Shown piece after piece: positions 11,840 to 22,726 of a stretch of 64,000 bases of DNA. A program made the translations under genes and the position numbers. Position 1 is the stretch's first letter, and every line of letters begins with the position of its first letter. The stretch comes from Nannizziopsis barbatae (Eukaryota > Ascomycota > Eurotiomycetes > Onygenales > Nannizziopsiaceae): contig JACVYH010000001.1 in assembly GCA_014964245.1 (NCBI GenBank), positions 6,034,001 to 6,098,000 of the forward strand. Reading direction: 5' to 3'. The notes under the pieces are model-generated. The model searched no databases, had not been told where the DNA came from, and saw only the letters and a program-made list of their open reading frames with translations.

Positions 11840-13209
11840 TTATCGGATTCGATCGAGTCTGGCACGGTTCATATGAATTTGGTCGTCCACAGAATCGCTC
11901 TAGAAAAACATGATGTTAGTACAAAAAATATGGAAGGCTCTGATGGAAAATTGCATACCTTGCCCATGATGACATCTAAGCGTTTGTTTTGCTCTTCAAG
12001 TTCTTTTCCAGTAGCTCTCGCCAGACCGTTTAGTCTCACAGCGGCACCATGAAGAGCATCTAGATTGGAATCGATTTCGTTCTCCATTTCATCGTCCTCG
12101 CTATCTTGCTCGAATTGGTACTTCGAACGTTCCGCGAGATTAGCCTTGTTTTTAGACATTGCGGATTGACCCTTCTTTTCCATATCCTTGAATGTCTGGC
12201 CCATTCTCTGGTCAGTCCGGAATGCCGCCATGCGAGTTTCTTCACGTTGCAGGCGCTCTTCATGATGTCGGTCGATAATTTGTTCATCGCGGGCTTTGCG
12301 GCGATCCGAGCTTGTGAAAGGATTGCCAACATGCATGGCAAACATGCTCTTGTTCAATGTTTTAAGCTCTCGAGATTTTTCGTCGGCGATACGGTTTTGA
12401 TTTGCTGCGAGATCGAGATTCTTTTCGGTGTTGTGAATGCGCTCGCCTTGAGCACCGAGGCGGGCTAGGGTGCTACGACCAGTTTCTTCGGCTTCGGCCG
12501 CAATGCGGAGAGCATTGCGAGTTGACGATACGTCTTGCTGTTTCATAAAGCGGATATCTTGTTTCATCGCCTGCACATCTTCTTCCTCTTCTTCCTCGGC
12601 AGTAAGCTGTCTCTCTTGGTAAGCCCCGTAGCCGCCGGAGGTAGTACCAGGTGCACCGCTTTCCATCCCAGACCCTTCATGGACGGCGTATGGAGGAGGG
12701 TTACCAGCACCCTGCGGATGTTGTTGCTGCCGTTCACGGAGCCGCTGGCCAGCATCTCCGAATAGATTATTTCGATTATCCTCGAGATTTGGATCAGTAT
12801 TTCCTAACCCGCCATAGCCACCGGGGCCATATCTGGAACCACTGCCAGCATGATTGTTCCCAGGATTCTGATCACCACCGTAACCGCCGAACGCACCCTG
12901 TCGCCCTGGTCCGTAGCCGCTTCCATTCTTCCCGCCATACGGGTTGTTCGGAGCTCCCATTTGACTCGGAGGTTGATTCATACCACCTGCCTTTGGTCCG
13001 CTAGGCAATCCACTGCCCGCAACAGGTGGTGGAGCCCCTCCATAAGCCTTGGACTTCGCAGCAGCATAAGGGTCAGAGTGAAGGGGAGCTTGAGCGTAAG
13101 GGTTTGCGGCGGGAGCTGGACTTTTCGTCTTGGACCTAGATCCGAAGAGAGCCGCTCTGCTAGAATCATCATCGCCTTCGCTCTTCTTGCCGAAGCCGAA
13201 TTTCTTCAT
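11840..13209 (-). CDS. sec9: Sec9/SNAP-25 family t-SNARE (Qbc)
   Basis: Two exons on the minus strand, 11959-13209 and 11840-11899, with a 59-nt intron whose removal swaps a nonsense tail for SDSVDDQIHMNRARLDRIR. The product has 436 residues. The first ~200 are Gly/Pro/Tyr-rich and contain NPY motifs, as in fungal Sec9. Two SNARE helices follow: about 212-300 (VQAMKQDIRFMKQQ...) and about 366-436. Each has a central Gln suited to the ionic zero layer (ARLGAQGERI; KELEEQNKRL). An EEEEEED run precedes helix 1. No transmembrane segment or cysteine-rich palmitoylation loop is present, normal for fungal Sec9. It joins syntaxin (Sso) and synaptobrevin (Snc) to fuse secretory vesicles at the plasma membrane, essential for tip growth. 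It diverges from the Zn2Cys6 gene at 13682. Confidence 0.93.
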
Positions 13210-13681
13210 TGTTCAAGGGAAGTTTGAGTGTACGCAGGGTGGGGACGCGGACGCTGGAGATTTGGGGGAGTCAAGCTGAGGAGCTGGAACAAGCGCAGCC
13301 AACAGGATTAATGACAGATGATCCTCGATATTTCAAATGAGTAATTTTGGAATTGGAGCGAGGGTGTGTGATTTTGAGGAGACGTTTTGAGTCTTTACAA
13401 AAGATGCTGCCTCTGGAGTTTCATATGCCTCTCGATACGCCGCCCAACCGTCTCAGCCACTCGCTGACATGTCAGTCACGTGAGCCTCCTTTTAATGATG
13501 AGGGAGTCAAACCTTAAATGAAATGGGCCAATTGAATTTCGAATCTGGTTGATGACTAAGAACACAATCGGCCGAAAGTCTAAAATGTCATAAGGTCGAA
13601 AAAAGTCATTCATCCGAGGATATCGATGTTGAACTCGGTTGATGGTGCCAAAGGGGAGGCTGATGTCTTTTGCGGTGGTAA
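13210..13681. promoter_or_regulatory. Divergent promoter region between sec9 and Zn2Cys6 gene
   Basis: A 472-bp gap between two divergent starts must contain both promoters. Part of it is GA-rich on the plus strand near sec9 (a CT-rich leader on the sec9 sense strand). I cannot name specific factor sites with confidence. Confidence 0.5.
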
Positions 13682-15918
13682 ATGATGACCAAATCGCAAG
13701 AGTCGTCCCAGCCTAAGATATTGGCTCGTGCGTGCCAGTTTTGTCGAGCGAGAAAGATAAAATGTGATACCCAAAGACCAAGCTGCAGCTCGTGTATCAA
13801 CCAGAAAAGGGAATGCGTGTACATTTTAGAAGTTCCAAAACGCAGGTATATTAGCGCAGCTCTCACAATAGAACTCTGAACTCCGTGCTGATTAAGGTCA
13901 GGCCATCGGCTGCCATAGTCAACGCCTTGCAGCGAGAAAAGGGCGCGCTGGAAGATGTCATTCTACGTCTGAAAAGAGCAGCACCAGATGAGATATCCGG
14001 TATTCTAGAGTCAATTCCTATTGTAGATGGCAATGTTGTTGTGAAGCAGATTTCACCGACGCCGGCCGCTTCAGAAGACTCGAAAACGACAAGTCGAACG
14101 GAAAGGCGGCAACAGTCTGATGACGATCTCGCCGGCATATCTTCTGATGAGGACCTGGATGTTCTTCCTTTCCTTTCTATAGATGAGGGTGGACGGGTAG
14201 ACACCTTTGGTCCTTCATCCGCATATCAAGGTCCTAACAGGCCAATCATTCCAACTGAGTTACCGGTTGCGGAGCACGTCAGAAACCAGCTGATCGCCAA
14301 TGCAATTCTGCAGCGACAGCGTGAGCATGATCTGTGCTTCAGACAGGAAGTATTTGGGGTCCCAGTGGAACTGGCTAAACATCTTCTCGACTTGCACTGG
14401 AATCGACAGCACCATACATTTCTGCTTACCTACAGACCCGCTATCATGAGGGATTTGATACAAAACGGGCCATATTGCTCAGAATTTCTGATCAATGCTA
14501 TTTTTGCTTGCTCTTGCAAGTATTCACAGAGAATCGAAGTTCGAGATAATCCGGTTGACCCTGCCTCAACTGGTGGGCGATTCTTTGCTCGGTGCGATCG
14601 CCTTCTGGCGGAGCAATCTCTCTTAAATTCCTCTAGTATCTCAACGCTGGTCGGCCTGCTTCTTCTTGGTTCCACGTATAATGCACGCGGCGATACATCA
14701 AAAGGTTGGCTCTATACTGGATATGCTCTTCGAATGGTGTATGATTTGGGTCTGCATCTAGATTACAAAGCCACAACTGCTAACGCTGAGGACATTGAAA
14801 TCCGCCGCCGAGTATTCTGGGGTGCTTTTATCTGTGATAAACTGCAGAGCCTGTACCTGGGGCGACCGATGACGATTCATCTCAGAGACGTTCATGTCTC
14901 CCGCAACTTCATGGATACCATGGAAGAAAAGGAATTATGGACTCCATATATTGACCCGGCATTTTCGGCTGATTCAATGCCGCCTATGCCAACTATTCCA
15001 ACACCCATACATTCGGTATCTACATTTCAACAACTCTGTCTGTTGTCTCGAATCATGACCAAAATTATAAACCGATTTTACTCTGTGGGAGCAACAGCTG
15101 CAAATGCTAGGGCCAGTCTTCAATCGATTGATGATGCTCTTATATCTTGGAAAGATAACCTGCCCACTGAGCTTAGATTTGAGCCTTGGTCAGATAATTC
15201 GGTCGTTGCACAAGCTCGACCATCTCCAAATGTCATGACCCTTAATGCTTTATATTATTCCCTTGCCATACTTCTTCACCGACCATTCATATCCGATGGC
15301 CACCTGCGCTCCGCCGTTCCTCCAGCCAGTTCTTGGAAAAGGTGTTCCACAGCTGCTAAGAATATTACCAGTATTGTTATTACATATCAGTCTACATATA
15401 CTCTACGTGGTGCACCTTACCTAATGAGCTACGCCGTCTATGTGGCTTGCACAATCCACGTCCGTAACGCAGCCGCAACCGAGAGGGATAATCCTGGAGA
15501 GAATTCTTCGCTCTTATCGGCTAGTCTTCTTAGACTGGACGAACTTTCTCTTCCAATGGTTGGGGTTTCAAAACCCGCTAGAATTATCCGAAAGATTATG
15601 GAGGCGAATGGGTTGCAGCTAGTCTCTGGTATGGCATTGAACAGTTGTATTGATTTGTGTAATTTTGAGAGCTAACCCTTTCCTTTCTTAGAACCATTAG
15701 GTGTAGATAACAGGTCTCCGTCCTCCTTGGACCTCGATGCGATACTTCGAATGTTCCCTTCGCGATCTCCCGTCACTGGGAATTTGGACCATGGGGGTAA
15801 TTTTGACACAGCTTTTTCTTTAGATCAATATGGCCCGGAAGACCTCCTTTACGGCTTCATGGATGGAGAAACACCCTCATTTCCGGATCTTACTACCAAT
15901 GGCGATTTCCGTGTATAA
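13682..15918 (+). CDS. Zn2Cys6 transcription factor, NirA-type family
   Basis: Three exons: 13682-13845, 13902-15628 and 15692-15918, giving about 705 residues. Removing the first intron joins VPKR to RPSAAIVNALQREKGALE, the usual linker plus coiled-coil after the finger. The finger is CQFCRARKIKCDTQRPSC followed by SSC and a final C (spacing 2-6-6-2-6). The second join gives LVSEPLGVDNRS. The middle region (about 200-520) has the Fungal_trans pattern of the NirA-like group: LLDLHWNRQHHTFLLTYRP, GWLYTGYALRMVYDLGLHLD, RRRVFWGAFICDKLQSLYLGRP and ELWTPYIDP. The C-terminus has an acidic/aromatic segment with DLDAILRMF. It is a nuclear regulator; the similarity is to the superfamily and not enough to claim control of nitrate. 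Two adjacent ATGs open the frame, and either could start. Confidence 0.85.
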
Positions 15919-16822
15919 AGACATGTGGTCGAAAGCGATATGGACGATATCACGTAGTCCGAGGTCTGCGGACAAGATACCTAAAATGACAGTCAAACTG
16001 CAGAAAATCAGACGGAGAAAGCCTATAATGGTCTTTGAAAGCCCAATTGTAGGTATCTGCGGTTCCACTTGACGAGCTAAAGGTTGTAAAATACCGATGG
16101 CGACGATATGGAAAGTTTCTGAGTATGGCTGGCTTGCTTCATTCTACAGGCCTTAAGCCGGGTCGTCCCATCAGCCATCCGCTAAATATAGTTCTTGCTG
16201 GCTGGCTGAAGCAACGCTGGAAGGGCTGACTCGATCGCGCGACCTATATAAGGGAAAAAAAGGCTCCAGGGCTAAATTTTGCCGCTTCAAATAAATTACC
16301 GAACAGAGGGCTACACGCATTTGCTATCTTGGCTTGGCTGTTAGCTACTTCTTTTTTGCCATCGATTAGCTTTCCCTGATTGCCCAATTTTTGTTACCTA
16401 AGGGTTGATTATAATCTTTACGCTTATCTCACTGGTTTGCAGATTGGAGTTTCAGCGATGGCCTACGCTCACCGACTGGTGAGAAATGAGGCTATAATTT
16501 TGTATATAGTTTAAAAGTCCAGATTCTGTATGCATGTACTACATCTGGAGTACACACATATCTTATTCGGATTGATGTCACGGCACATAGCGACCATCGA
16601 TTGAAAAATTGAGACAATGAGAAGATATTTATGTTAAAGCATAGCTGAATATAAAAGATCCATGACTTTCGAAACTAGAAAATATAATAATTACACCAAA
16701 TTGATAGCACCGAAACCTCAAAATACACCGATTCCAGGTCAGAAACAAATGTTGTGCGCCCGGCTGTGCAAACTATCGAACATCCTCCGGGCTAACGCGA
16801 AAGAAAATCCGAGACCTAAAAA
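15919..16822. other. Convergent intergenic region
   Basis: This is AT-rich spacer holding the 3' ends of the Zn2Cys6 gene and hsh155. A TATATAAG at 16245-16252 has no recognisable plus-strand gene behind it. No other structure is seen. Confidence 0.5.
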
Positions 16823-19800
16823 TCATAGTACAATTGCCAGTTCAGTCCTCCCTAGGCCTTCATCTGGAAGATATGGGTAATATGGGATCAGAGAATCCGC
16901 CCCTTGAACGTATGCATCATTATACAACCTCCAGTAGGGTGTGCGCACTTTCCGTGCAGGGTGAAACAATCCTGCCCAAACGTAATTCATAACGATGCCA
17001 GAGCCAACGGCCATGCGGATCGCTTCGATGGCTTCAATGATACGATCAATGACGTGCGGACTAGTCTCGAAGAGATTGGGGTAAAGAAGGTTGAGTAGAT
17101 GAACCATTGCATCTTCGCATCCCAGACCGACCACGCCCAGAGCGATGTGCTTGACAACGCTGGCTGCTGTCTGTCGGTGAACCTGGTCACGATCAATGAG
17201 AGCATCCTCTAGAAGCGGTGTGACGGCGTAAACATAGTCTTTAGCCATCTCGCCGATGTATTCGAAGAGGAAAGACATGGCTTTAAGCACGCCATTTTGC
17301 ACATTCAGCTCTGGTACTCGATATTCATTCATGAGGGCGGGTAGAACGGTGAACGGGGCACATGTTTCGGCAACGATACCAATAGCGACGGCAGTACAGA
17401 CACGCGATTGACGCTCTTGGACACGAAGATTGTTGAGAAGGGTAGCCAATACATCCTGCGGACCGATCGCTTTTGCGATGAAACCAAAGGTGTTATTTGC
17501 GGCTCGTCGAATGCCTTTTTTGTGGGCTTTAAGCATATCGAGCAATTCGAAGCATATCCGCATCCATTCGCGAGCGTTTACCGATTCTGGCCCTCTATCG
17601 GCAATACGGCCTACTAAATCAATCGTATTCTCTTGGACCTTTTCATGTCGGTTTCTCAAAATGGGTGTTAGACGTGGTAGAAGGTCTCGAATTGGAGGCT
17701 GCATCTGATTAATACCAACAACGGTAACGATAGAGCGTAAAGCACCGAGAATAGACCCAAGGACTTCTGGGTACTCTTCACCGAGATACTCGTAGAGGAA
17801 AGTGCCAAGCTTTCCCATGAGAAGGTCCTCTCCGCATTGCTTCATAACCATTGCGATACGGGAGATCAGGTCTGCGGCCTGTTGGCGTACAGTTGCGGAC
17901 TTGTTATTCAATCTCCAAAGAATTGTGCTGACAATCTGAGGGATGTAGGGTTTGCAACGTGTGCCGAGAGCATTGACTACAGTTCCAAATCCGTTCAAGA
18001 TGACAATATCTTCAACACTTTGCTCTTGGAATGCGAATAGAACACCATCAATAAGTCTTTCTTCAAGTCTTTCACCGATGTCAGCGGCTCCTAACGAAGC
18101 AATCAGCTTTTCGATGGTCTCGATGGTCATTTTACGGTACGCTTCGCTCTCATCTTTTAAATTGTTCACAATTTTTTCCAATATCTCGCCGACACCGACT
18201 TTCTGACCTAGATCGACCGTTGTTTCGACAACTTGGCGGAAATTTCTTCTATCCAAGGCCATACGCCTCACCCAAAAGCATTTGAAGAAGTCTTGGAGGA
18301 CGTGCTCTTTGAGATATGCGGCCGTCACACCATCCGTGCCGGCGCATTGGGACACGACTTTAAGTACTACCTTCTTCATCTCTTCGTCTGGCGAAGAGAA
18401 TTCGCGTAGGATGATTTCCATGATCTGGCTGGTAAAATAATTCGCACCTTCTTCGTCCATTAGGGGAATGATGTAGCCAACGGCTTTGAGGAAACCTGCG
18501 AGACCTTTCCCTCGCTGCTTTCGAGCGCCCATCCAAAGTGGGCCAAGGATGTCTTGAAAACTCTCAATACCGTATGGATTGGCAGCTTCCGCAAGTGCAG
18601 CGATTGCTAAGCTGGTTACCGTCCGCACTTTGGCTTGTTCGTCACTTAAATTAGGGCCAATGCAGTCCACCAAACCTTGGAGATGCGGAAGAACAGCGCA
18701 TCCCATTAGAATTGGAATCTGCTGCACAATCTTAACACCCGTATGCCTAGCTTGCCACGACTTTTTGCTACGGCACACAGCTCTCAAGAAAGGAAGTAGA
18801 GCTGGTATGCCGAGCGCAGACGCAACGACCGCAAATGCTCGGGCTGTGGTGTTTCGTACATATTCATCAACGTGATCGATATCAGGGCGCATAGTACTAA
18901 TCATATGGGCGAGACCCGCTGCTTTACTAAGATTTGAAATAATTTCTCGACCTTCCACGCGGGCGTAATAATCTTGGTCGATAAGCAGCGGCTCTATAAC
19001 AACGAGGATCTTGTGAACATACGGACGGACTAGGTCGTCGAGTTTATATAGAACTCTATCAATGACTTTGACAAGAAGATGTCGCTCCTGATCTTCGAGT
19101 GTTTTCTCCATCAGGAGTGGAAGAATTTGGTTGAAGAGAGGGCCAGCTCCAAATTGTCGCGCGTTATCGGTGAGCTGTCTCAGAGCTGTCTTACGCATAG
19201 GAGGAGTACCGTTCTTGACCTTTAAAAGTAACCTCATGATCTTCCTTTCCTTGAGTTCCTCAACGGACATCGAATTTTCATCAGCTCCGTCAACAAGCTT
19301 TCCGAAATACTGCATGTCCTCTGTTTTGAAGAATTGCAAATCTCCTACTCCAGGGATATCAGTCGGTAGTTGTTTGCTCATTAGCCGGGCATTCTCGGGC
19401 TCCTGCATCATGAATCCTCCGATTCCACTTGCACTAGCGACAGGCGCTGGAGTAGACATTACTTTTCGGGCAGCAGCTCTGATAGGTGCATAGCCAGGAG
19501 GAGGCTCAAGAATTTTGTATCCTTCTGAAGGAAGCATCAAATCTAGTTCTTCGTCTGAAAGTGGCGCGTTTCGAGATATATCAGACCCAAAGGTTACAGG
19601 TGCCATGGGCGCGGTCTGTGAAGGATGCATTGGGGTCGCAAGGCCCGGATTGCCAACGGGTGTCGCAGCAGCAAGAGATGGAGCTTGATCCCATCTTGAT
19701 TTTCGTTTCGAACCTTCAGCGGGAGCGGGAGCGGCTGGCGCTGGTGTCTGGTCCCATCTTGAACGTTTTGGTTTCACAGCAGAGGTTTCGGAGCTTTCTG

Positions 19801-20569
19801 TTACAGTAGCGGATTCTGCTGCCACGTCCCATCTTTGTTTCCTTTTTCGCCCAGCGACTGAAGCAGCGGAACCGGCCTCTTGATTTTCCTTATCCCCTTC
19901 ATCAATCCTCAGCGTGGCTTCGTGCTCGACAATCGTATCCTCTCCGTTTGCTTTTCGGTCCGCAATGATTTTTTGCACACGTTCTTCTTCTTTCTCGAGC
20001 TCTCGAAGCGCCATTATCTCGCGATAGGTTTGGCCTTCCGCTTCCACATTTGCGTTGATATTCTCGGCAAATGGATCAGCGCGAGTTGGGGTAAGTGGGC
20101 CTCGGTTGAATCGCCGTTTCTGATAATCGGTCTCCCGCTCCGATATTCTGCTAGTTTTCTCACGCCCAAGAAGTATGTCCTCTTCCTCGACACCCGTCCC
20201 CCTGGAGAACTCGCTCATTTGCTCCTTGTTTGCGGTGTACTGCCCGATGAGCCGATGGCCTTGGTCATCATCCGCATCTTGCATATCATGATCTTCACCA
20301 TTAACGGCAATAGAAGTGTTGTAGCCGGCGAACTTATCGGTTCCATTGCGGTCGTAAAGGGAGGTGTCGAATGATTCGGTCAGGGAAGCCTTGGTGGATA
20401 AGTCAGTTCGCTGGTTTGACGGATCAAAAGTCTTTGAACCTTTTTTGGCCGCAGCTTGAGCATTGCGCTCAGCTTGAAGGCGCCTGATGGCATCAAACTC
20501 AGCTAAAAATCGAGAGATTAGTTGCGCTCTGCCGTGAACAAAGGTTGAGCTTGACATACCGTCAGACAT
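16823..20569 (-). CDS. hsh155: U2 snRNP component SF3B1/Hsh155 (HEAT-repeat splicing factor)
   Basis: Two exons on the minus strand: a 10-nt first coding exon (20560-20569) and 16823-20502, separated by a 57-nt intron (20503-20559) with branch site CTAAT. Splicing gives MSDAEFDAIRRLQAERNAQ; unspliced reading would insert 18 unrelated residues. The product has about 1229 residues. The N-terminal third is disordered and carries RWD/SRWDQ motifs (KRSRWDQTP, KSRWDQAP) that bind UHM partners. From about residue 460 to the end lie HEAT repeats with near-invariant family blocks such as AIAALAEAANPYGIESF, MALDRRNFRQ, LYEYLGEEYPEVLGSILGAL and LFHPARKVR. The final residues TELAIVL replace the animal YELDYIL. 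The protein clamps the U2 snRNA-branch-point duplex within SF3b during spliceosome assembly. One of the most secure calls here. Confidence 0.97.
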   Translation of the reverse strand: MSDGMSSSTFVHGRAQLISRFLAEFDAIRRLQAERNAQAAAKKGSKTFDPSNQRTDLSTKASLTESFDTSLYDRNGTDKFAGYNTSIAVNGEDHDMQDADDDQGHRLIGQYTANKEQMSEFSRGTGVEEEDILLGREKTSRISERETDYQKRRFNRGPLTPTRADPFAENINANVEAEGQTYREIMALRELEKEEERVQKIIADRKANGEDTIVEHEATLRIDEGDKENQEAGSAASVAGRKRKQRWDVAAESATVTESSETSAVKPKRSRWDQTPAPAAPAPAEGSKRKSRWDQAPSLAAATPVGNPGLATPMHPSQTAPMAPVTFGSDISRNAPLSDEELDLMLPSEGYKILEPPPGYAPIRAAARKVMSTPAPVASASGIGGFMMQEPENARLMSKQLPTDIPGVGDLQFFKTEDMQYFGKLVDGADENSMSVEELKERKIMRLLLKVKNGTPPMRKTALRQLTDNARQFGAGPLFNQILPLLMEKTLEDQERHLLVKVIDRVLYKLDDLVRPYVHKILVVIEPLLIDQDYYARVEGREIISNLSKAAGLAHMISTMRPDIDHVDEYVRNTTARAFAVVASALGIPALLPFLRAVCRSKKSWQARHTGVKIVQQIPILMGCAVLPHLQGLVDCIGPNLSDEQAKVRTVTSLAIAALAEAANPYGIESFQDILGPLWMGARKQRGKGLAGFLKAVGYIIPLMDEEGANYFTSQIMEIILREFSSPDEEMKKVVLKVVSQCAGTDGVTAAYLKEHVLQDFFKCFWVRRMALDRRNFRQVVETTVDLGQKVGVGEILEKIVNNLKDESEAYRKMTIETIEKLIASLGAADIGERLEERLIDGVLFAFQEQSVEDIVILNGFGTVVNALGTRCKPYIPQIVSTILWRLNNKSATVRQQAADLISRIAMVMKQCGEDLLMGKLGTFLYEYLGEEYPEVLGSILGALRSIVTVVGINQMQPPIRDLLPRLTPILRNRHEKVQENTIDLVGRIADRGPESVNAREWMRICFELLDMLKAHKKGIRRAANNTFGFIAKAIGPQDVLATLLNNLRVQERQSRVCTAVAIGIVAETCAPFTVLPALMNEYRVPELNVQNGVLKAMSFLFEYIGEMAKDYVYAVTPLLEDALIDRDQVHRQTAASVVKHIALGVVGLGCEDAMVHLLNLLYPNLFETSPHVIDRIIEAIEAIRMAVGSGIVMNYVWAGLFHPARKVRTPYWRLYNDAYVQGADSLIPYYPYLPDEGLGRTELAIVL

Positions 20570-21963
20570 GGTGGCAACTGAGGATTCTCAGACCCAATTA
20601 TGCGAAAACGCAAAAAAATAGCATGGATATATTTCTATTCCAGGCGCAGCAACAGATAAACTCCCTGGCGTTTCCTACCCTTGATGCTGATGAAGATTCG
20701 CAGCCTACTGCTCGAGAATTTCCAGTCTCTTCCTGTTCAACGATTCCAGAGAGAAGACCTGATGACTAATGCATAGTACTCGAGCTATTCACGTGATTCA
20801 AATATGACTAATCAAACTCTCGTGTGCCAAGGTTTCGCTCTTCCCAATTCGCGATCCCATTCTCTTTCCATCAAAGACTCACAACATACTACAGTTGGTA
20901 CGAAAATGAAGCATCGAAGAATGAGAGACGCTGTAGTGCGCCTTTTATATGAGTTCACTAACATAGATCTGGCTGAAGCCATCACAGAACTGTTACTTCC
21001 GATTCCTGACAAAGTTATCGCTCAATGGAATAAAAATGAGACGAATGTGCATCTCAAGGTTGTGAGAAACATATCAACTGTTCAATACATTTTGTTCTGG
21101 ATATATAATGAATCGAACGGCAGAGGTGCATCAGACAGATTGCAACAATTGACTCTGCTGTTGGTAGGGCTGAAAGGGGACAATCACTTCTAGGAAGAGA
21201 AGGCTTCCAGAATGACTTGCTAGCAGCGACGATCTTTCCAAACCTCACCATCGGTGCATCGCCCGACGTGTGTACGACGTACAAATTGATATCATCCATA
21301 TGAATTGCCTCCTCCCATGTTGGTTGGAATTATTGATCAATTCGACAACCATGGATACACCTAACAAATCTGGGCCACAATTGCGACGGCTCAGCAAGCA
21401 GTTTTTGGCCCGCTGCGTTGAACTTCAGTTTGCTCTTCTTTTTCAGTGAGACCTTCTGTTTCAGAGCTCCCCTGATGCTTGCCCGTCCTCGTGCTTGATG
21501 TTTAATTAAAATAATACCGAACCGTGAAGAAAGCATTTCCTTGAGAACCAATTTTAGCTTCCGAACTCGGTCTGACAGAGCAACTTCTAACCGCCGCAAC
21601 GCCGCCGCTAAACAGGCCTGCAAGCCGGGGTCGTCCACCCATGTCAAATCATCTGCATCCCTGCTGAGTCCGTGGGCCACTTTAGTGCTTGCGCACGGCA
21701 ACGCTGTCCTTCTATTATTATTTTGCTTTTGTTGCCTTCTCCACATTTCGTGGCCAATTCTAGAATGGCTGGTTTGCTTTTTTATTTCCCTCGTGGAATA
21801 AAATATATATATACCGGTAGATCAACCCGGATCTGCACAGGAATTGCCCTCTTTACCAGAAGCTGTGCAAAGTTGGGTCTACAGGCTTCCGTTCTGAATT
21901 GTCTTTCTCTTGTTCCTCATACTCGTCTATTCGGCAGGGAAACTTTAGTTACGCTGAGTCACG
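20570..21963. other. Divergent intergenic region between hsh155 and DUF3455 gene
   Basis: It holds the promoters of hsh155 (minus) and of the secreted-protein gene (plus). Open frames at 20804-21193 (+) and 21330-21746 (-) lack recognised motifs and overlap antisense frames, so they are not called. The plus-strand promoter ends with a strong TATA box. Confidence 0.5.
21797..21814 (+). promoter_or_regulatory. TATA box of the DUF3455 gene
   Basis: AATAAAATATATATATAC lies 150 bp before the ATG at 21964, with a CT-containing leader after it and no intervening ATG. This supports both the start choice and the idea of an inducible TATA-type promoter. Confidence 0.6.
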
Positions 21964-22726
21964 ATGCATATCCTGGGCGCCCTATCTCTCTCCCTTCTCG
22001 CACTTGGTGCCGTATGTGCTCCAATCGATGAACGTTTCGTGCCTGGATACGTTGCTGGACGCGATATGGGCTTGGACCGCAGCCTGATGCAGGCTGCAGG
22101 CTGCAGCACTGCTTCCGCTACTCTTCCACACACGGGCAATGGCGCTGAATTGCCAGCTCCGTCCTCAAACCTGAAAATCAAATACATCACCCTCGGCGTC
22201 GGCACCCAAAACTATACATGTGAAAATCTTGGAGAGACTGCAGCTCCTGCGCTGGTTGGTGCTGTTGCCTCACTCTACGACGTTTCGTGCCTAGCCACCA
22301 AAGTGCCGTGGTACCTAGATATGTTCTCTCGCATGGCCGCCAACATCCCCACCCAGATGGCCAAAAATATGGTGTCAGGCTTTCTGGGTGCAAAGTTGGA
22401 GGGCCAGCACTACTTTTCCGGTCGTGTTCCGATGTTCGACTTACGGCAGACCGGACAGGATTATGCCTATGTTTCGGTGGCCGCGAAGGTGCCTGCACCA
22501 GAGAGCCGAGACGTCGACTGGCTTAGACTCAACCGCGTGGACGGATCAGGCGTCGAGGTATGGCTACACCAAAATTTGTCTCAAACGGATTCTAGATCTA
22601 ACTTCTTGGATTTATTAGATTGTCTACCGAGTGAAAACCACAGCTGGAAGAGCGCCCACCACATGCAAGGGCATGCCTGCTCAATTCCAAGTCAAGTATC
22701 TTGCCCAATACTGGATGTACGGATGA
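21964..22726 (+). CDS. Secreted DUF3455 family protein
   Basis: Two exons, 21964-22557 and 22619-22726, give 233 residues. A signal peptide is evident (MHILGALSLSLLALGAVCA, cleavage about residue 19). The body shows the DUF3455 pattern: LPAPSSNLKIKYITLGVGTQ, NYTC, ASLYDVSCL, GQHYFS and FDL, then after splicing EIVYRVKTTAGRAPTTCKG and the C-terminal YLAQYWMYG. The unspliced frame would run on into 110 unrelated residues. The family is frequent in filamentous fungi, often annotated malate dehydrogenase-like with little support, and its function is unknown. Cysteines in NYTC, VSC and TTC could form disulphides. It is a lone gene flanked by large gaps; the TATA promoter suggests regulated expression. 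Confidence 0.88.

Noticed and set aside
20503..20569. N-terminal extension of hsh155 (GMSSSTFVHGRAQLISRFL)
   Set aside because: It is the translation of a 57-nt in-frame intron with good GTATGT, CTAAT and TAG signals; splicing gives the conserved MSDAEFDAIRRLQAERN start.
20804..21193. 129-codon plus-strand frame upstream of the DUF3455 gene
   Set aside because: No recognisable domain, and antisense frames of similar length overlap it; not enough to call a gene.
21330..21746. 138-codon minus-strand frame, Lys/Arg/Leu-rich
   Set aside because: Composition is low-complexity and the plus strand has an equally open frame; no family resemblance.
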